64,000 bases of DNA from Pseudoalteromonas xiamenensis (GCF_042431545.1 NZ_JBHLYX010000002.1), one strand, 5' to 3'. Counted from the first letter of the stretch, positions 1 to 9,669 are shown. The notes: generated by a model not told the origin, from the sequence alone. Made by a program: numbers and translations.

Positions 1-48
1 TTAGTTGCAGCTAAAGCTTGGGCCTCACCTTACCCTAAATCGGTATAA
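1..48 (+). CDS. 3' end of a cassette ORF (partial)
   Basis: An open frame runs from the first base to a TAA at 46-48 and would encode the tail LVAAKAWASPYPKSV. It is followed 38 bases later by an attC site, the arrangement expected for the last codons of an integron cassette gene. Only 15 codons are visible, so chance openness cannot be excluded and no function can be assigned. Confidence 0.35.
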   Translation, partial: LVAAKAWASPYPKSV

Positions 49-86
49 AAAGAATAATTAAGATGGGTGTATTATCCATACAAACG

Positions 87-191
87 CATTAACACTCGCT
101 ACGCTCGCTAGGGACAAAAACACGTAGGCTCCCTTCGCTTCGCTCAGTATTATAGCCTACGTATTTTTGCCCGTTATGCGGGCCGTTATAT
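87..191 (+). other. attC recombination site 1
   Basis: The R''-like CATTAAC (87-93) and R'-like GTTATAT (185-191) enclose an imperfect inverted repeat. Its inner arms GGGACAAAAACACGTAGGCT (111-130) and AGCCTACGTATTTTTGCCC (154-172) pair with one extra base on the left. The outer arms (CGCTA.. versus CCGCATAACGGGC on the complement) pair less well after a three-base unpaired spacer. An alternative R' is GTTATGC at 173-179. Confidence 0.75.
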
Positions 192-205
192 TCCTCGGGG
201 TAGAT

Positions 206-568
206 ATGTTTTTAAAATCTATCGAAAGCCAAAAAAATCTAAAACCATACTTTTATAAAAAATCGCAAAAAGTAGGTGGTTTTGGATGCTTGATGGGCGG
301 TATAGCCGCTTTCAACCTGTTGTTTGAAATAGCAAAAATTCTTGGCATTCCAATGGATGAACCAGGGCGTAACTTTGATGGCTTTTTGGTTTTTTTAGGC
401 TTTATGTCCGCTTTTCTAGTATTGGTATTATGCCTTTACTTTTCCTGCTTTATTACCTCGTTAGCTTACTTTTGGAGAGCGTTTAAGCGGGGAAATATCA
501 CGGCTGACGAATACTTAGACATTTGTTTTAAGGGGCTGTATCCACAAAAGTGGCAAAGAGGTTTGTGA
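206..568 (+). CDS. Cassette-encoded small membrane protein, unknown function
   Basis: I do not recognise this family. From the ATG at 206 (preceded by GGGG at 197-200) it encodes about 120 residues. A longer reading from 167 is possible, but that would lie inside the attC site. The N-terminus is lysine-rich (KSIESQKNLKPYFYKKSQK). Two hydrophobic stretches follow: one around residues 25-45 that is glycine-rich, and a stronger one around 57-87 (FLVFLGFMSAFLVLVLCLYFSCF). The soluble tail ends GLYPQKWQRGL. It is probably a two-helix inner membrane protein. The gene sits between attC sites 1 and 2, so it is a complete cassette with its own ribosome site, as is common for array cassettes. Confidence 0.7.
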   Translation: MFLKSIESQKNLKPYFYKKSQKVGGFGCLMGGIAAFNLLFEIAKILGIPMDEPGRNFDGFLVFLGFMSAFLVLVLCLYFSCFITSLAYFWRAFKRGNITADEYLDICFKGLYPQKWQRGL

Positions 569-575
569 TTACGGA

Positions 576-676
576 ATATAACAAGCCACTGAAGCGAGAC
601 TCGTAACAGTTGGCTCAGTTTCGCTTCGCTACACATTTTAGCCAACTATTACTCGCTCCGTAGTGGAGCGTTAGCT
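576..676 (+). other. attC recombination site 2
   Basis: R'' ATATAAC (576-582) and R' GTTAGCT (670-676, a full GTTRRRY match) bracket a long imperfect palindrome. The left arm runs GCCACTGAAGCGAGACTCG then TAACAGTTGGCT. The complement of the right arm runs CTCCACTACGGAGCGAG then TAATAGTTGGCT. The three-base spacer is unpaired and a few bases bulge, as in folded single-stranded attC sites. This is the clearest of the array's sites along with the one at 1178. Confidence 0.88.
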
Positions 677-687
677 GTAAATGAGAT

Positions 688-1191
688 ATGAGCATAATTA
701 CATTTATTAGAGGCAAACTCTCAAACGATCTTTATATTCAAGTTTGGGAAAATAGACTTAAGATAAGTAGCATTCAGTCTAAAGAGGTTTACGATCAAGA
801 ACCATTAATGGCAATTGAAACAAAAAGCAATGGAGAGAAACTCGTATTCGATATAGGCAGCTCTTGTAAGAATCTAGACCATAGGAAATATAAAATTGTT
901 AATCCATTTTCGCATCCAAGGGTCTTATTAGGGGATTTTTACGTTGCTGAAAAAATAGTTCAGCACGCTGTAAAAGAAATACACAAAAATAGATATATTG
1001 CCCCAGCTCCAAGAGTAATATTTCAGCCCATGGAAAAAACAGAAGGCGGTCTAAGTGCTGTAGAAGAAAGGGCTTTTCGTGAACTTTGTATGGGAGCAGG
1101 AGCTAGAGAAGTGCTAATTTACTTGGGCGACGAACTGTCTTTATACAATTTAGACTTTAATACAATTAAGCAGGAACAGCTAACAAATTGA
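688..1191 (+). CDS. MreB-like half protein encoded by an integron cassette
   Basis: This encodes 167 residues that align by eye along the first ~150 residues of MreB, the actin-like rod-shape protein. Shared features are SNDL near the start (12-15), GDFYVAEKIVQH (82-93; MreB has ADFFVTEKMLQH in E. coli), APRV (107-110) and ERAFRELCMGAGAREV (127-142; MreB has ERRAIRESAQGAGAREV). The nucleotide-binding DLGTANT loop expected near residue 18 is replaced by QVWENRL. Everything after the GAGAREV helix is missing, so it should not form a complete ATP-binding actin fold. It is flanked by attC sites, and the stop codon lies inside attC 3. Homology to MreB is inferred from visible motifs. A role as a partner or inhibitor of MreB is speculation. 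Confidence 0.75.
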   Translation: MSIITFIRGKLSNDLYIQVWENRLKISSIQSKEVYDQEPLMAIETKSNGEKLVFDIGSSCKNLDHRKYKIVNPFSHPRVLLGDFYVAEKIVQHAVKEIHKNRYIAPAPRVIFQPMEKTEGGLSAVEERAFRELCMGAGAREVLIYLGDELSLYNLDFNTIKQEQLTN

Positions 1192-1286
1192 TTAATCGGA
1201 CAAATTTTACTGTGTCGCTTTTCGCTGATCCGCTTCGCGGGCAAAAACCAACCCAGCAAAATTTGCCAATTATCAAGGCGTTAGGT
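1178..1286 (+). other. attC recombination site 3
   Basis: R'' AGCTAAC (1178-1184) and R' GTTAGGT (1280-1286) enclose an inverted repeat. CTAAC-AAA-TTGAT and later CAAATTTTACTG on the left match CTAAC-GCC-TTGAT and CAAATTTTGCTG on the complement of the right. The AAA/GCC mismatch is the unpaired spacer between R and L boxes. The loop carries the cgcttttcgctgatccgcttcgcg secondary hairpin region. The R'' box overlaps the last codons of the preceding ORF. Confidence 0.88.
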
Positions 1287-1308
1287 GTTTCGCATATTTT
1301 GGAGTCAT

Positions 1309-1641
1309 ATGCTGAGTTTGAACAAAGCCGATAAAGAAATTATTTCTATTTTGAAAGAAATCTTTCTTACAAAAAAGGTGAAACCTCTTCTGTCCGATGG
1401 CCATTTTAGAATATGGTTGGTTCGAGTATATTTTTACCTTGGAGCCTTGTGTTTACTTTTTAGACTGGGGATATGGTTTTCTGGGCAAGAGATAGATGCT
1501 CAAACATCTTCATTTTTATCCTTAAATATCGCCATGTTTTTCGGAGTGTTATTTCTATACATCAACCATAGAGCGGAAAATAGCAGTATTATAGTTTTTT
1601 CATTAACATGGCTATCAATTGTTTGTACTCTATACGTGTAG
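1309..1641 (+). CDS. Cassette-encoded small membrane protein, unknown function
   Basis: I do not recognise this family. The preferred start is ATG 1309, eight bases after the start of GGAG at 1301-1304; a GTG at 1285 would begin inside the attC R' box. The product has about 110 residues. A charged, lysine-rich N-terminal part (residues 1-35) is followed by hydrophobic stretches near 39-56 (VRVYFYLGALCLLFRLGIWF), 68-84 and 92-107. It is therefore probably an inner-membrane protein with two or three helices. It is the last recognisable cassette: the attC expected after it is truncated. Confidence 0.65.
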   Translation: MLSLNKADKEIISILKEIFLTKKVKPLLSDGHFRIWLVRVYFYLGALCLLFRLGIWFSGQEIDAQTSSFLSLNIAMFFGVLFLYINHRAENSSIIVFSLTWLSIVCTLYV

Positions 1642-1648
1642 TAAAAAC

Positions 1649-1711
1649 ACCTTACAAGTCGCTTAAAGTGGACACAAAACAGCAGGCTTGCGCTCATTCG
1701 TCGCTAATTTT
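1649..1711 (+). other. Truncated attC (left half only)
   Basis: The sequence after the previous ORF (R''-like ACCTTAC at 1649, then AAGTCGCTTAAAGTGGACAC, AAAACAG and the loop-like cgctcattcgtcgctaatttt) has the form of the left arm and loop of an integron attC. No complementary right arm (expected ..GTCCAC..AAGCG..GTTRRRY) follows. Instead the sequence passes straight into the ribosome site of the esterase gene. This marks the broken edge of the array. It is based on resemblance to attC left arms in general, so it is less certain than the complete sites. Confidence 0.6.
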
Positions 1712-1725
1712 AAAGGAAGGAACTG

Positions 1726-2624
1726 GTGAAAATTTCACTTAAGCTAGTATTTACTTCATTACTTGCAATATTGTTTTTAATTGGAGCTTATGTACTTTCA
1801 TCGAAATATTTTGAGCACTACACTTCAGAGTTCATCGATCACGATATCTATTCAGATTATCTTTCAGAAGAAAGAAGGGTATTTGTTCGTTTGCCAAAGG
1901 GATACGATAGCCAAAAGAGTTATCCGTTAATCATAAAATTAGATGGGAATTTCAACTTAAATCGTTGGCACGAAAGCGTTACAACGTTGTCTGAAAAAAG
2001 TTAATTGAAGATTCCGTCATTGTCTCAATCCCTAACCTGTTTTGGACAGATACAAGAAATAGAGATTTGGTACCTCCCTACGCCAGAAAAGATGTTCAAA
2101 TAGAAGCTAGACCTAGTACGGAAAATTCCCCAGAGATCTTTGGTAAAGCAGATTTATTTTTATCTTTTATCGAAAACGAATTAATCCCTTTTATAGAAAA
2201 TAAGTACTCAATTAATGATAACCGAGTACTTAGCGGTTTCTCTGCTGGTGGAAGCTTTGTACTATATACAATTGTTACTAAACCTGAATTGTTTAATGGT
2301 TATTTTGCGTTTAGCCCGGCTGCTTGGTACGACAACTCAATTGTAGTTCAGAATTTTAAAAATGGTTTAACTGAACTTAGTGGAAAACCTCTATTTTTGT
2401 ATTTAAGCATTGGAGGTAATGAAAATGAGATTATCACAGGGTCGTTCAAAGGTTTATTATCAGCTATTGAATCAAATGCACCTGTGAATTTCTATTATGC
2501 ACACCACTACAGTGAAAATGTCGGACATTCAGAGAATCCATATTATTCAGTGCCAAAAGCCTTGCTGGCATATTATGAATTTAGAGAAAAATATAACACA
2601 TATCAACCTTCTCAGGTCATGTAA
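1726..2624 (+). pseudogene. Alpha/beta-hydrolase esterase (IroE/Fes-like), frameshifted
   Basis: Two adjacent frames together encode one ~300-residue secreted or membrane-anchored esterase of the Esterase D / enterochelin-esterase type. The first starts at GTG 1726 after GGAAGGA, has an N-terminal hydrophobic segment (LVFTSLLAILFLIGAYVL) and ends at a TAA at 2002-2004. The second, one base out of phase, continues from LIEDSVIVSIPN through the nucleophile elbow GFSAGG (about 2237) to the histidine region VGHSENPYY near the end. The phase change maps to a run of six A at about 1993-1998; a seventh A would give one open frame. It could be a genuine frameshift or a homopolymer error in a draft assembly. 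It adjoins the cassette array edge. Confidence 0.72.
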
Positions 2625-2643
2625 GCATGACTGGAGAAGGTTA
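2606..2643. terminator. Hairpin after the esterase
   Basis: AACCTTCTC (2606-2614) pairs with GAGAAGGTT (2635-2643), and the inner GTCATG pairs with CATGAC around the loop TAAG. There is no T-tract on either side, so it is a weak terminator candidate. It overlaps the esterase stop codon. The right arm runs into GTTAAGC, a GTTRRRY match, so a degenerate attC was considered. Confidence 0.4.
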
Positions 2644-2713
2644 AGCCTAGCAAAATAAAGGCTAACTTAAGCACAAGCTCAGCTTTGCACTACTGCATAG
2701 CAAGTTTCACCGA

Positions 2714-3400
2714 TCACAGTGCCTGTGTTTTCAAAATCCAAGCTTTAACTGGTTCGACCCAAACAGGGTTGGGAGTATAAAAAGCCCCGTGATTTAAACC
2801 CGTATTGATGGCAAATTCTTCAAAGGAAAGTGTATGTGGGCTTTTTGCTTTCAAGGCATCACAAGTACCAGAACGGTCTGACTTCTCGTAGACAGACAAC
2901 ACATGCCCGTAGACTTGAACGTCTTGATGCTGTTTAGCAATCAAGCGGCCGCATCCTGCCAACAGCACGGTATTAACGCCTACATCAGCGAGTAAATTGG
3001 ACGTTAGTCCTGTAATAAAAGAACCTCGTGAAAAACCCACTAGCGTAATATGTGAAGGTGATACGCCTAGCTTAACCAGTTCGCGAATGCGCTCACTGAA
3101 CGCTTGTGCATAGGCAAAAGGGTCTGTGTTTTTGGGGCGATGGTGTGCCATGAGGTGGTAGGACTCATCAGCGAGAGCCTCTTTAATCGCAGGAAAATCG
3201 TATATTCCAAAACCATACTTAGTCTCTATAGGGGTAGGATTGTCACCCTCAACGATGTAACCATGAGAGTAGAAGACGAAACGATCATTGGCATCGACTG
3301 GTTGAGTTATCTCAGGAAACAAACTAGACGCGAAAGACGATGTGCATACCAAGCACGATACTAATAACGAAACAGGAGATAATAGGTGGCGTAAAAACAT
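2714..3400 (-). CDS. Secreted alpha/beta-hydrolase-like protein
   Basis: The protein has 228 residues with a clear signal peptide (positive start MFLRH, hydrophobic LLSPVSLLVSCLVCTSSFA, cleavage after about residue 24), so it acts in the periplasm or outside. The mature part starts with a beta-strand plus HG (FVFYSHGY, residues 42-49), as in oxyanion loops of alpha/beta-hydrolases. It has the nucleophile elbow GFSRGS (about residues 123-128) and a late histidine in GLNHGAFY (about 204-211). This gives a plausible Ser-His triad for a small lipase or esterase-like fold. The substrate is unknown. It stands alone and ends toward the esterase remnant. Family assignment rests on these motifs only. 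Confidence 0.7.
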   Translation of the reverse strand: MFLRHLLSPVSLLVSCLVCTSSFASSLFPEITQPVDANDRFVFYSHGYIVEGDNPTPIETKYGFGIYDFPAIKEALADESYHLMAHHRPKNTDPFAYAQAFSERIRELVKLGVSPSHITLVGFSRGSFITGLTSNLLADVGVNTVLLAGCGRLIAKQHQDVQVYGHVLSVYEKSDRSGTCDALKAKSPHTLSFEEFAINTGLNHGAFYTPNPVWVEPVKAWILKTQAL

Positions 3401-3505
3401 AGCGCGATCCTTACTTAAAGACTTTATATGACCGCATGATACGCCAATAATTTATAAAAGTGTTTGATAATATTCGTTTATATTGAAATGGGGCGACTGA
3501 AATAA

Positions 3506-3530
3506 CAAAGGCAACACGAGGTTGCCTTTG
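3506..3530 (-). terminator. Terminator after the Tim44-like gene
   Basis: CAAAGGCAAC (3506-3515) and GTTGCCTTTG (3521-3530) form a ten-base perfect stem with a five-base loop, 21 bases past the stop of the minus-strand Tim44-like gene. On the minus strand it is followed by TTATTTC, a weak T-tract. Confidence 0.65.
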
Positions 3531-3551
3531 GTTTAAATAGTGTATTGGAAC

Positions 3552-4418
3552 TTAGTCTGCGGCTAAGTTTTCAACACCAACGATAAGCCAAGGTGCATTC
3601 GCATCGGTTTTGCGCTCAAGGTGCCAAACTTCGTGAATAGGCTCTTCAACATTTTCAATGTTGTCACGGTACTTACCACGGAACATCACACTGATTTCCC
3701 ATACAACCGGGCTCACATCCGCACGTACCGCTTCAGCACTTAAGAACAACGTTTCGTTAGAAACTTGACCTTGCTCAGCGCGTTCGGCTTTAAACTCTTC
3801 AATTAGCTCTGGACTCAGGTATTCGCTAACCGTCGCGAAATCGTTTTCGTTCCACGCTTTTTGTACCGTACGATAGTGATTTTCAGCGCCACGTAGGAAG
3901 CCATTTAAGTCAAAATCACGCGGTAAATTGAAAGGCACATCAGAAGTACTTGAACCAAAGCCCGACGACGTAGGTGTAAAAGCCTGAGGTTGGGAGGGTT
4001 GCTGGTAAGGTTGTTGCGGCGCAGTTGAATACGGACTCGAACTTGCACCTGCGTATGCTGGTTGTTGTCTACGCGCCATCATACCTTGCACGACTTTGAA
4101 TATTACAAATGCAAGCACAGCAAATAGAATCATTTCAAGCCATTGAAAGCCCTCAAAATCATCGCCAAGCATTGCCGCAATTAAACCACCGGCTAACAAG
4201 CCGCCAAGTACACCCGCCATAATGCCTTTTTTCGAAGACTTAGGTGCTGTTTTTGCAGGTAATGTTTTAGTGTCTACCTGTTGCTTCGGCTGAGCCGTTT
4301 GAGTTTGTTGCGTCTTTCCTGATTTCTTTTTGCTGCCAAACTTTTTTGCTGCAAACGCATCAAAACTGGTGGCAAATAAAAATGTCACTAAAGACAACAT
4401 GGTAATGAGTTGTTTCAT
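3552..4418 (-). CDS. Tim44-like domain membrane protein
   Basis: The protein has 288 residues. An N-terminal signal or anchor (MKQLITMLSLVTFLFATSFDAFA) is followed by a Lys/Gln-rich linker, then a glycine-rich hydrophobic segment (GIMAGVLGGLLAGGLIAAMLG) and a second one (WLEMILFAVLAFVIFKVVQGMM). A Pro/Gln/Ser-rich linker leads to a C-terminal ~120-residue Tim44/MBA1-like domain (FLRGAENHYRTVQKAWNEND...EVWHLER). Bacterial proteins of this type are inner-membrane proteins; the domain is related to the mitochondrial import-motor subunit Tim44, and the bacterial role is poorly defined. It stands alone with its own terminator, and hairpins lie on both sides. Confidence 0.8.
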   Translation of the reverse strand: MKQLITMLSLVTFLFATSFDAFAAKKFGSKKKSGKTQQTQTAQPKQQVDTKTLPAKTAPKSSKKGIMAGVLGGLLAGGLIAAMLGDDFEGFQWLEMILFAVLAFVIFKVVQGMMARRQQPAYAGASSSPYSTAPQQPYQQPSQPQAFTPTSSGFGSSTSDVPFNLPRDFDLNGFLRGAENHYRTVQKAWNENDFATVSEYLSPELIEEFKAERAEQGQVSNETLFLSAEAVRADVSPVVWEISVMFRGKYRDNIENVEEPIHEVWHLERKTDANAPWLIVGVENLAAD

Positions 4419-4514
4419 ACCTTTCCTCGATTAAAAAATACTGACGCCAATTCTAATTAAATTGGGTACATAAGACATAGATCTTTAGGATTAAATATGG
4501 GGGTTATGCGACGA

Positions 4515-4544
4515 AATCCAAAGGCTTTTGCGAGCCTTTGGATT
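4515..4544 (-). terminator. Terminator after the sigma/DUF3379 pair
   Basis: AATCCAAAGGCT (4515-4526) and AGCCTTTGGATT (4533-4544) form a twelve-base perfect stem, 30 bases beyond the stop of the DUF3379 gene. The T-tract is poor. It separates this operon from the Tim44-like gene. Confidence 0.6.
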
Positions 4545-4574
4545 CATAACATCAAAAATGCATTCTGCGAAGCG

Positions 4575-5306
4575 TTATAACCATTCCATTTGGCTGGTGA
4601 AATCGGCTGCAAATTGTTGAATTGGCGTATTTAAATTCGCGACTAAGATAACGTCCGCCTTTTCCATCGGGTTAATAAGACCACTAAAGCGATCGTCAAC
4701 GAAACTACGGCCTGATTCTCTAAAACTGTCTTCACGAGGCACAACAAATACCGTCACTGGACCATCTTCGCTTTGGTAAATCATGTGCAAACTTTTTTTA
4801 CCACGATAATTACAAAACGTTGCGTAGGTCACTTTGCCCGGTAAATCGTCCAGCTTAGCTCCGAATGTTGCGAGCTTTTCGTTCACTTTTTGCAGTGAAA
4901 CAGCATCAGTCAGTTTAAACGCGCCCATTTCATGGTAGACGTGTTCAAAAGCATACTCGTTGGCATGCACTGCGGTCGGGGTTGCCGACAGGAAATACAC
5001 GGTGGTTGCAACGAAAATAGATGCCGCCATTGCAAATGGACCAGCATGTCGTCTATACCAAGTAACCGGCTTGTGTGGCGCTTCAGGCGTCATGGACTCT
5101 GAAGTTTGTGCTTCCTGGGCTTTTGCAATAATGCGATCGGCAAGCCCCTCAGGAACAGGGATGTCCATTGCTTCTTTCATTGCGGCTTCAAATGAAAGAA
5201 AGTCGTCAAGCTGTGCTTGTAGATCAGGGTTGTTTTTCGCCATTTCGTGAACGTCCTTGTCAAAAGGATCGGCATAAAGACGGCGACGAAATTCAAGTTC
5301 ATCCAT
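4575..5306 (-). CDS. DUF3379-type putative anti-sigma factor
   Basis: The protein has 243 residues. The N-terminal ~80 residues are charged and cytoplasmic (MDELEFRRRLYADPFDKD..). A single membrane segment follows near residues 92-110 (PFAMAASIFVATTVYFLSA), then a ~130-residue periplasmic part with one cysteine (TFCNYRGKKS). It starts inside the end of the ECF sigma gene (8-base overlap), the usual layout for a sigma factor and its membrane anti-sigma partner. The family (DUF3379) is known from Alteromonadales and Vibrio next to such sigma genes. The anti-sigma role is inferred from topology and context. Confidence 0.72.
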   Translation of the reverse strand: MDELEFRRRLYADPFDKDVHEMAKNNPDLQAQLDDFLSFEAAMKEAMDIPVPEGLADRIIAKAQEAQTSESMTPEAPHKPVTWYRRHAGPFAMAASIFVATTVYFLSATPTAVHANEYAFEHVYHEMGAFKLTDAVSLQKVNEKLATFGAKLDDLPGKVTYATFCNYRGKKSLHMIYQSEDGPVTVFVVPREDSFRESGRSFVDDRFSGLINPMEKADVILVANLNTPIQQFAADFTSQMEWL

Positions 5307-5820
5307 CTGATTGCGCTCCTCTTACTGGTGTTTTTACGTTCATTAAGGCCTCTTTGAGCTGGTTTCTGGCACGGTAAAGTCTCGTCATCACCGTGTTTTT
5401 ATTCAGCTCTAACATGTCTGCGATTTCATCTCCAGAAAATCCCATAACCACCTGCATAATCAGAGGTTCTCGATATTCTGGCTCCAAATTGTTGATGTGG
5501 CGTTGAATGACCGTTTGTTCCATCTCGTCATCGAGTGTGAAACGCTCTTTGTCTTCCAGCGTATCTTGTTCCACATCAGCATAATCAAATTGTTTACGTT
5601 CAAATCGTCGTGCGTTCTCACGACGTAAAATGGTAATTAACCAAGGCTTTGTTGCATTTTCATCTTGCAAGCTATCCAGCGAGCGCCATGCTCGAAGAAA
5701 GGTCTCTTGTACCAAATCTTCGGCAATCGTAGCATCGCCACACAGCCAATAAGCAAAACGATACAACTCAGTATGATAGGTTCTTACCATTTGCTCATAG
5801 CGTTGTTGTTTTGTGGTCAT
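5299..5820 (-). CDS. ECF-type RNA polymerase sigma factor
   Basis: The protein has 173 residues, a standard ECF length. Sigma region 2 is visible near residues 14-50 (ELYRFAYWLCGDATIAEDLVQETFLRAWRSL). Region 4 with its helix-turn-helix lies near 112-160 (EPEYREPLIMQVVMGFSGDEIADMLELNKNTVMTRLYRARNQLKE). It would direct polymerase to a small regulon, possibly in response to an envelope signal sensed by the DUF3379 protein encoded immediately downstream. The start at 5820 is preceded by GAAGG on the minus strand. I see no clear autoregulated ECF promoter upstream. The subgroup is not assigned. Confidence 0.88.
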   Translation of the reverse strand: MTTKQQRYEQMVRTYHTELYRFAYWLCGDATIAEDLVQETFLRAWRSLDSLQDENATKPWLITILRRENARRFERKQFDYADVEQDTLEDKERFTLDDEMEQTVIQRHINNLEPEYREPLIMQVVMGFSGDEIADMLELNKNTVMTRLYRARNQLKEALMNVKTPVRGAQSDG

Positions 5821-5917
5821 ACTAGTTAGACCTTCGTTTTTAAATTTTTATTTCAACAAACTTTTTGTTTGCTTTGAATAGTCTGTAAACCCTATGTTCA
5901 AGTGCGGCCTACAAAAT

Positions 5918-5952
5918 TAAAACGGGGTAGAATCGATATTCTCCCCGTTTTA
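5918..5952 (-). terminator. Terminator of the bat operon
   Basis: AAAACGGGG(T)AGAAT and ATTCTCCCCGTTTT form a long stem with one bulged base around CG/AT. It sits about 60 bases beyond the batD stop. On the minus strand the stem is followed by AATTTTG. It also isolates the sigma gene from read-through. Confidence 0.75.
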
Positions 5953-6010
5953 AATACTTGGTGTTTTCTTACATAAACGCGATACATCAGGCGTTTTGCA
6001 ACTGGCTTAA

Positions 6011-7656
6011 TTAATACAGCGTTTCAAGCGAGTTGCCGTTTACTTTGCCTTTGTTCGCGTGCTGTTTTAACGTGGCACAGACGAGTTTATGTAACGTTGA
6101 TAAGTCCACCTGTTGATTGTTTGAACTATAAAGAGTCGCCTGCAGATTTGCAATCTCATGACTTAACGACGCGTCATTTTGTTTACTGGCCCAATCTGAG
6201 AGCGTTGCTGCACCTAATTTAGAGGTAAGAGACATTAACGCTTGGTAATAACGCTTGGTATCACCTTGTTTAGCTGCCGCATTCAGTTCAACCATTGGGT
6301 CTGATTGTGTGACCGTGGATGATGTGACTTTTGCTGAAGCGGGAGTTGGTTTTTTAAATAGAAACCACCCTAACGTAAGTACCCAAAGTACATAACCACT
6401 CACAAGCAATAGCCAATCTTGCCACGATTTTTCAGCTTGAATCATCGTTGTCGGCAACGAAGCTTGCTGAGGTATGGTATCGATTTGAGGTGTTTCTGGC
6501 TCCGTTTTTTGCACTTCTGGGAGCGTAGGGGCTTTTGGTGCATTAGGGTCCGCGATGACGGTAATTGAACGAGCAGGAACAGAAGCATACTGCGTTTTCC
6601 CCATTTTCGTATTAAACCAAGCGACCTTTAACTCAGGTAACGTAAACGTGCCTAGTTTTTGCGGGAGTAGGGCGATTGAGCTCACCATTTGGGAAATAAT
6701 ACGACCATCTCTAGAGATTTGTTTACGTTCACTGTCATCAGGGTAAGTTCTAAAACCATCAATTTGTGGTACGCTGATTTCAGGTAGCTGCTCTTGTGTT
6801 ACGCCGGTGGCGGTAAGTGTAAGCGTACGAGTAATGGGGGTTCCAACTGTAACGGTATCCTCAGTGGGTTTCCATTCTTCACCTAAATGCACTAACTCAG
6901 AAGGTAACCAAGCACCAGGGAAGTTTTCAGGGATAGGTTTAACGTCTAAAGCCACACTCTCCCCAACGGCTGAGATTGCCAATCTTCGATAGCCTTCACG
7001 AACTTGCCCGTTGAAGATAGGACCGTCAATAGTGAATTGGCCACTTTTATTCGGTTGCATCAAATACTCGCGGGTCACGACAAAGTATCGACGTCCATCC
7101 ACTATTTCATATTCTTCTTTTTGTTTACCCAGCAGTGTAAATTGGGTGTCAGCTAATTCTGGTGCGGTGAGTTGACCGTCCAAAAGCTCTTTACCAACGT
7201 ATAGCTTAACCGTATAGAGCGCGGCTTGTTGAACGTATAATGGGCCGTCTTGAAGCGCCACTTTTACAAACACGTCATTTTGTGTTCCGTCATCTTGGTC
7301 CCGCGGGATCACGTTGAGCGTTATTGGTTCTGATGTCATTCCTGAGACCGAAAACGCAGGAATGGTGAACTCTCCGGCGCGGCGTGCAAGCACCTGCATT
7401 TGCCATGTGGTACTGCTGCTAATGCTACCGTTAATAATGCTCGTGCGAGAGCTTGTACTCATTGGTCCAACATTAAAAATTTTGGCAAGTTCTTGAGTAT
7501 CAGGTGTTTCGCCACCGACTTTGCCGGTTGCTTCAATCGTGAGCGTAAAATACTCGCCGACAAGAACGGGATTTTTATCTACACTTGCCGTTAAACCGTC
7601 GGCAGCAAAAGAAAATTGGCTCAAGGCAAGCAGTAATAGACCACCTATAAAACGCA

Positions 7657-7663
<7 letters not shown>
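6011..7663 (-). CDS. batD: BatD-like membrane protein of the MoxR/Bat operon
   Basis: The protein has 550 residues. It has a signal peptide (MVMRFIGGLLLLALSQFSFA), then a long periplasmic part of beta-sandwich repeats (LTASVDKNPVLVGEYFTLTIEATG near the start, with FTIPAFSVSG, GQFTIDGPIF, LGTFTLPELKVAWFN repeats). A transmembrane helix lies near residues 415-435 (WLLLVSGYVLWVLTLGWFLF), followed by a ~100-residue cytoplasmic tail. This matches BatD (BatD/DUF7939-type) architecture. It overlaps the 3' end of the BatB/C gene by 7 bases and is the last gene of the operon. Bat proteins were linked to aerotolerance in Bacteroides; the role in proteobacteria is unclear, probably MoxR-assisted envelope complex assembly. 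Confidence 0.85.

Positions 7664-9668
<2,005 letters not shown>

Positions 9669-9669
<1 letters not shown>

Larger units (their letters stand above)
1..1711 (+). mobile_element. Integron gene cassette array (end of array, no integrase in window)
   Basis: Small ORFs on one strand alternate with imperfect inverted repeats that have attC architecture: an R'' box ending in AAC, a short unpaired spacer, L boxes, a variable loop, and an R' box starting GTT. attC sites lie at 87-191, 576-676 and 1178-1286, with a left-half remnant at 1649-1711. The repeats differ in sequence but share this layout, which is typical of chromosomal (sedentary) integrons of marine gammaproteobacteria. No integrase or attI is visible; they could lie upstream of the window, or this could be an integrase-less attC cluster. 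The cassettes are AT-richer than the housekeeping genes that follow. Confidence 0.8.

Noticed and set aside
1985..2005. Programmed -1 frameshifting in the esterase at the A6-G run
   Set aside because: The AAAAAAG run is not in the X-XXY-YYZ phase of the upstream frame, there is no clear stimulatory element, and esterases of this family do not use frameshifting.
2606..2649. attC site after the esterase
   Set aside because: The R' side (GTTAAGC) fits, but the left box does not match RYYYAAC beyond AAC, the whole element is under 45 bases, and it looks more like a simple hairpin.
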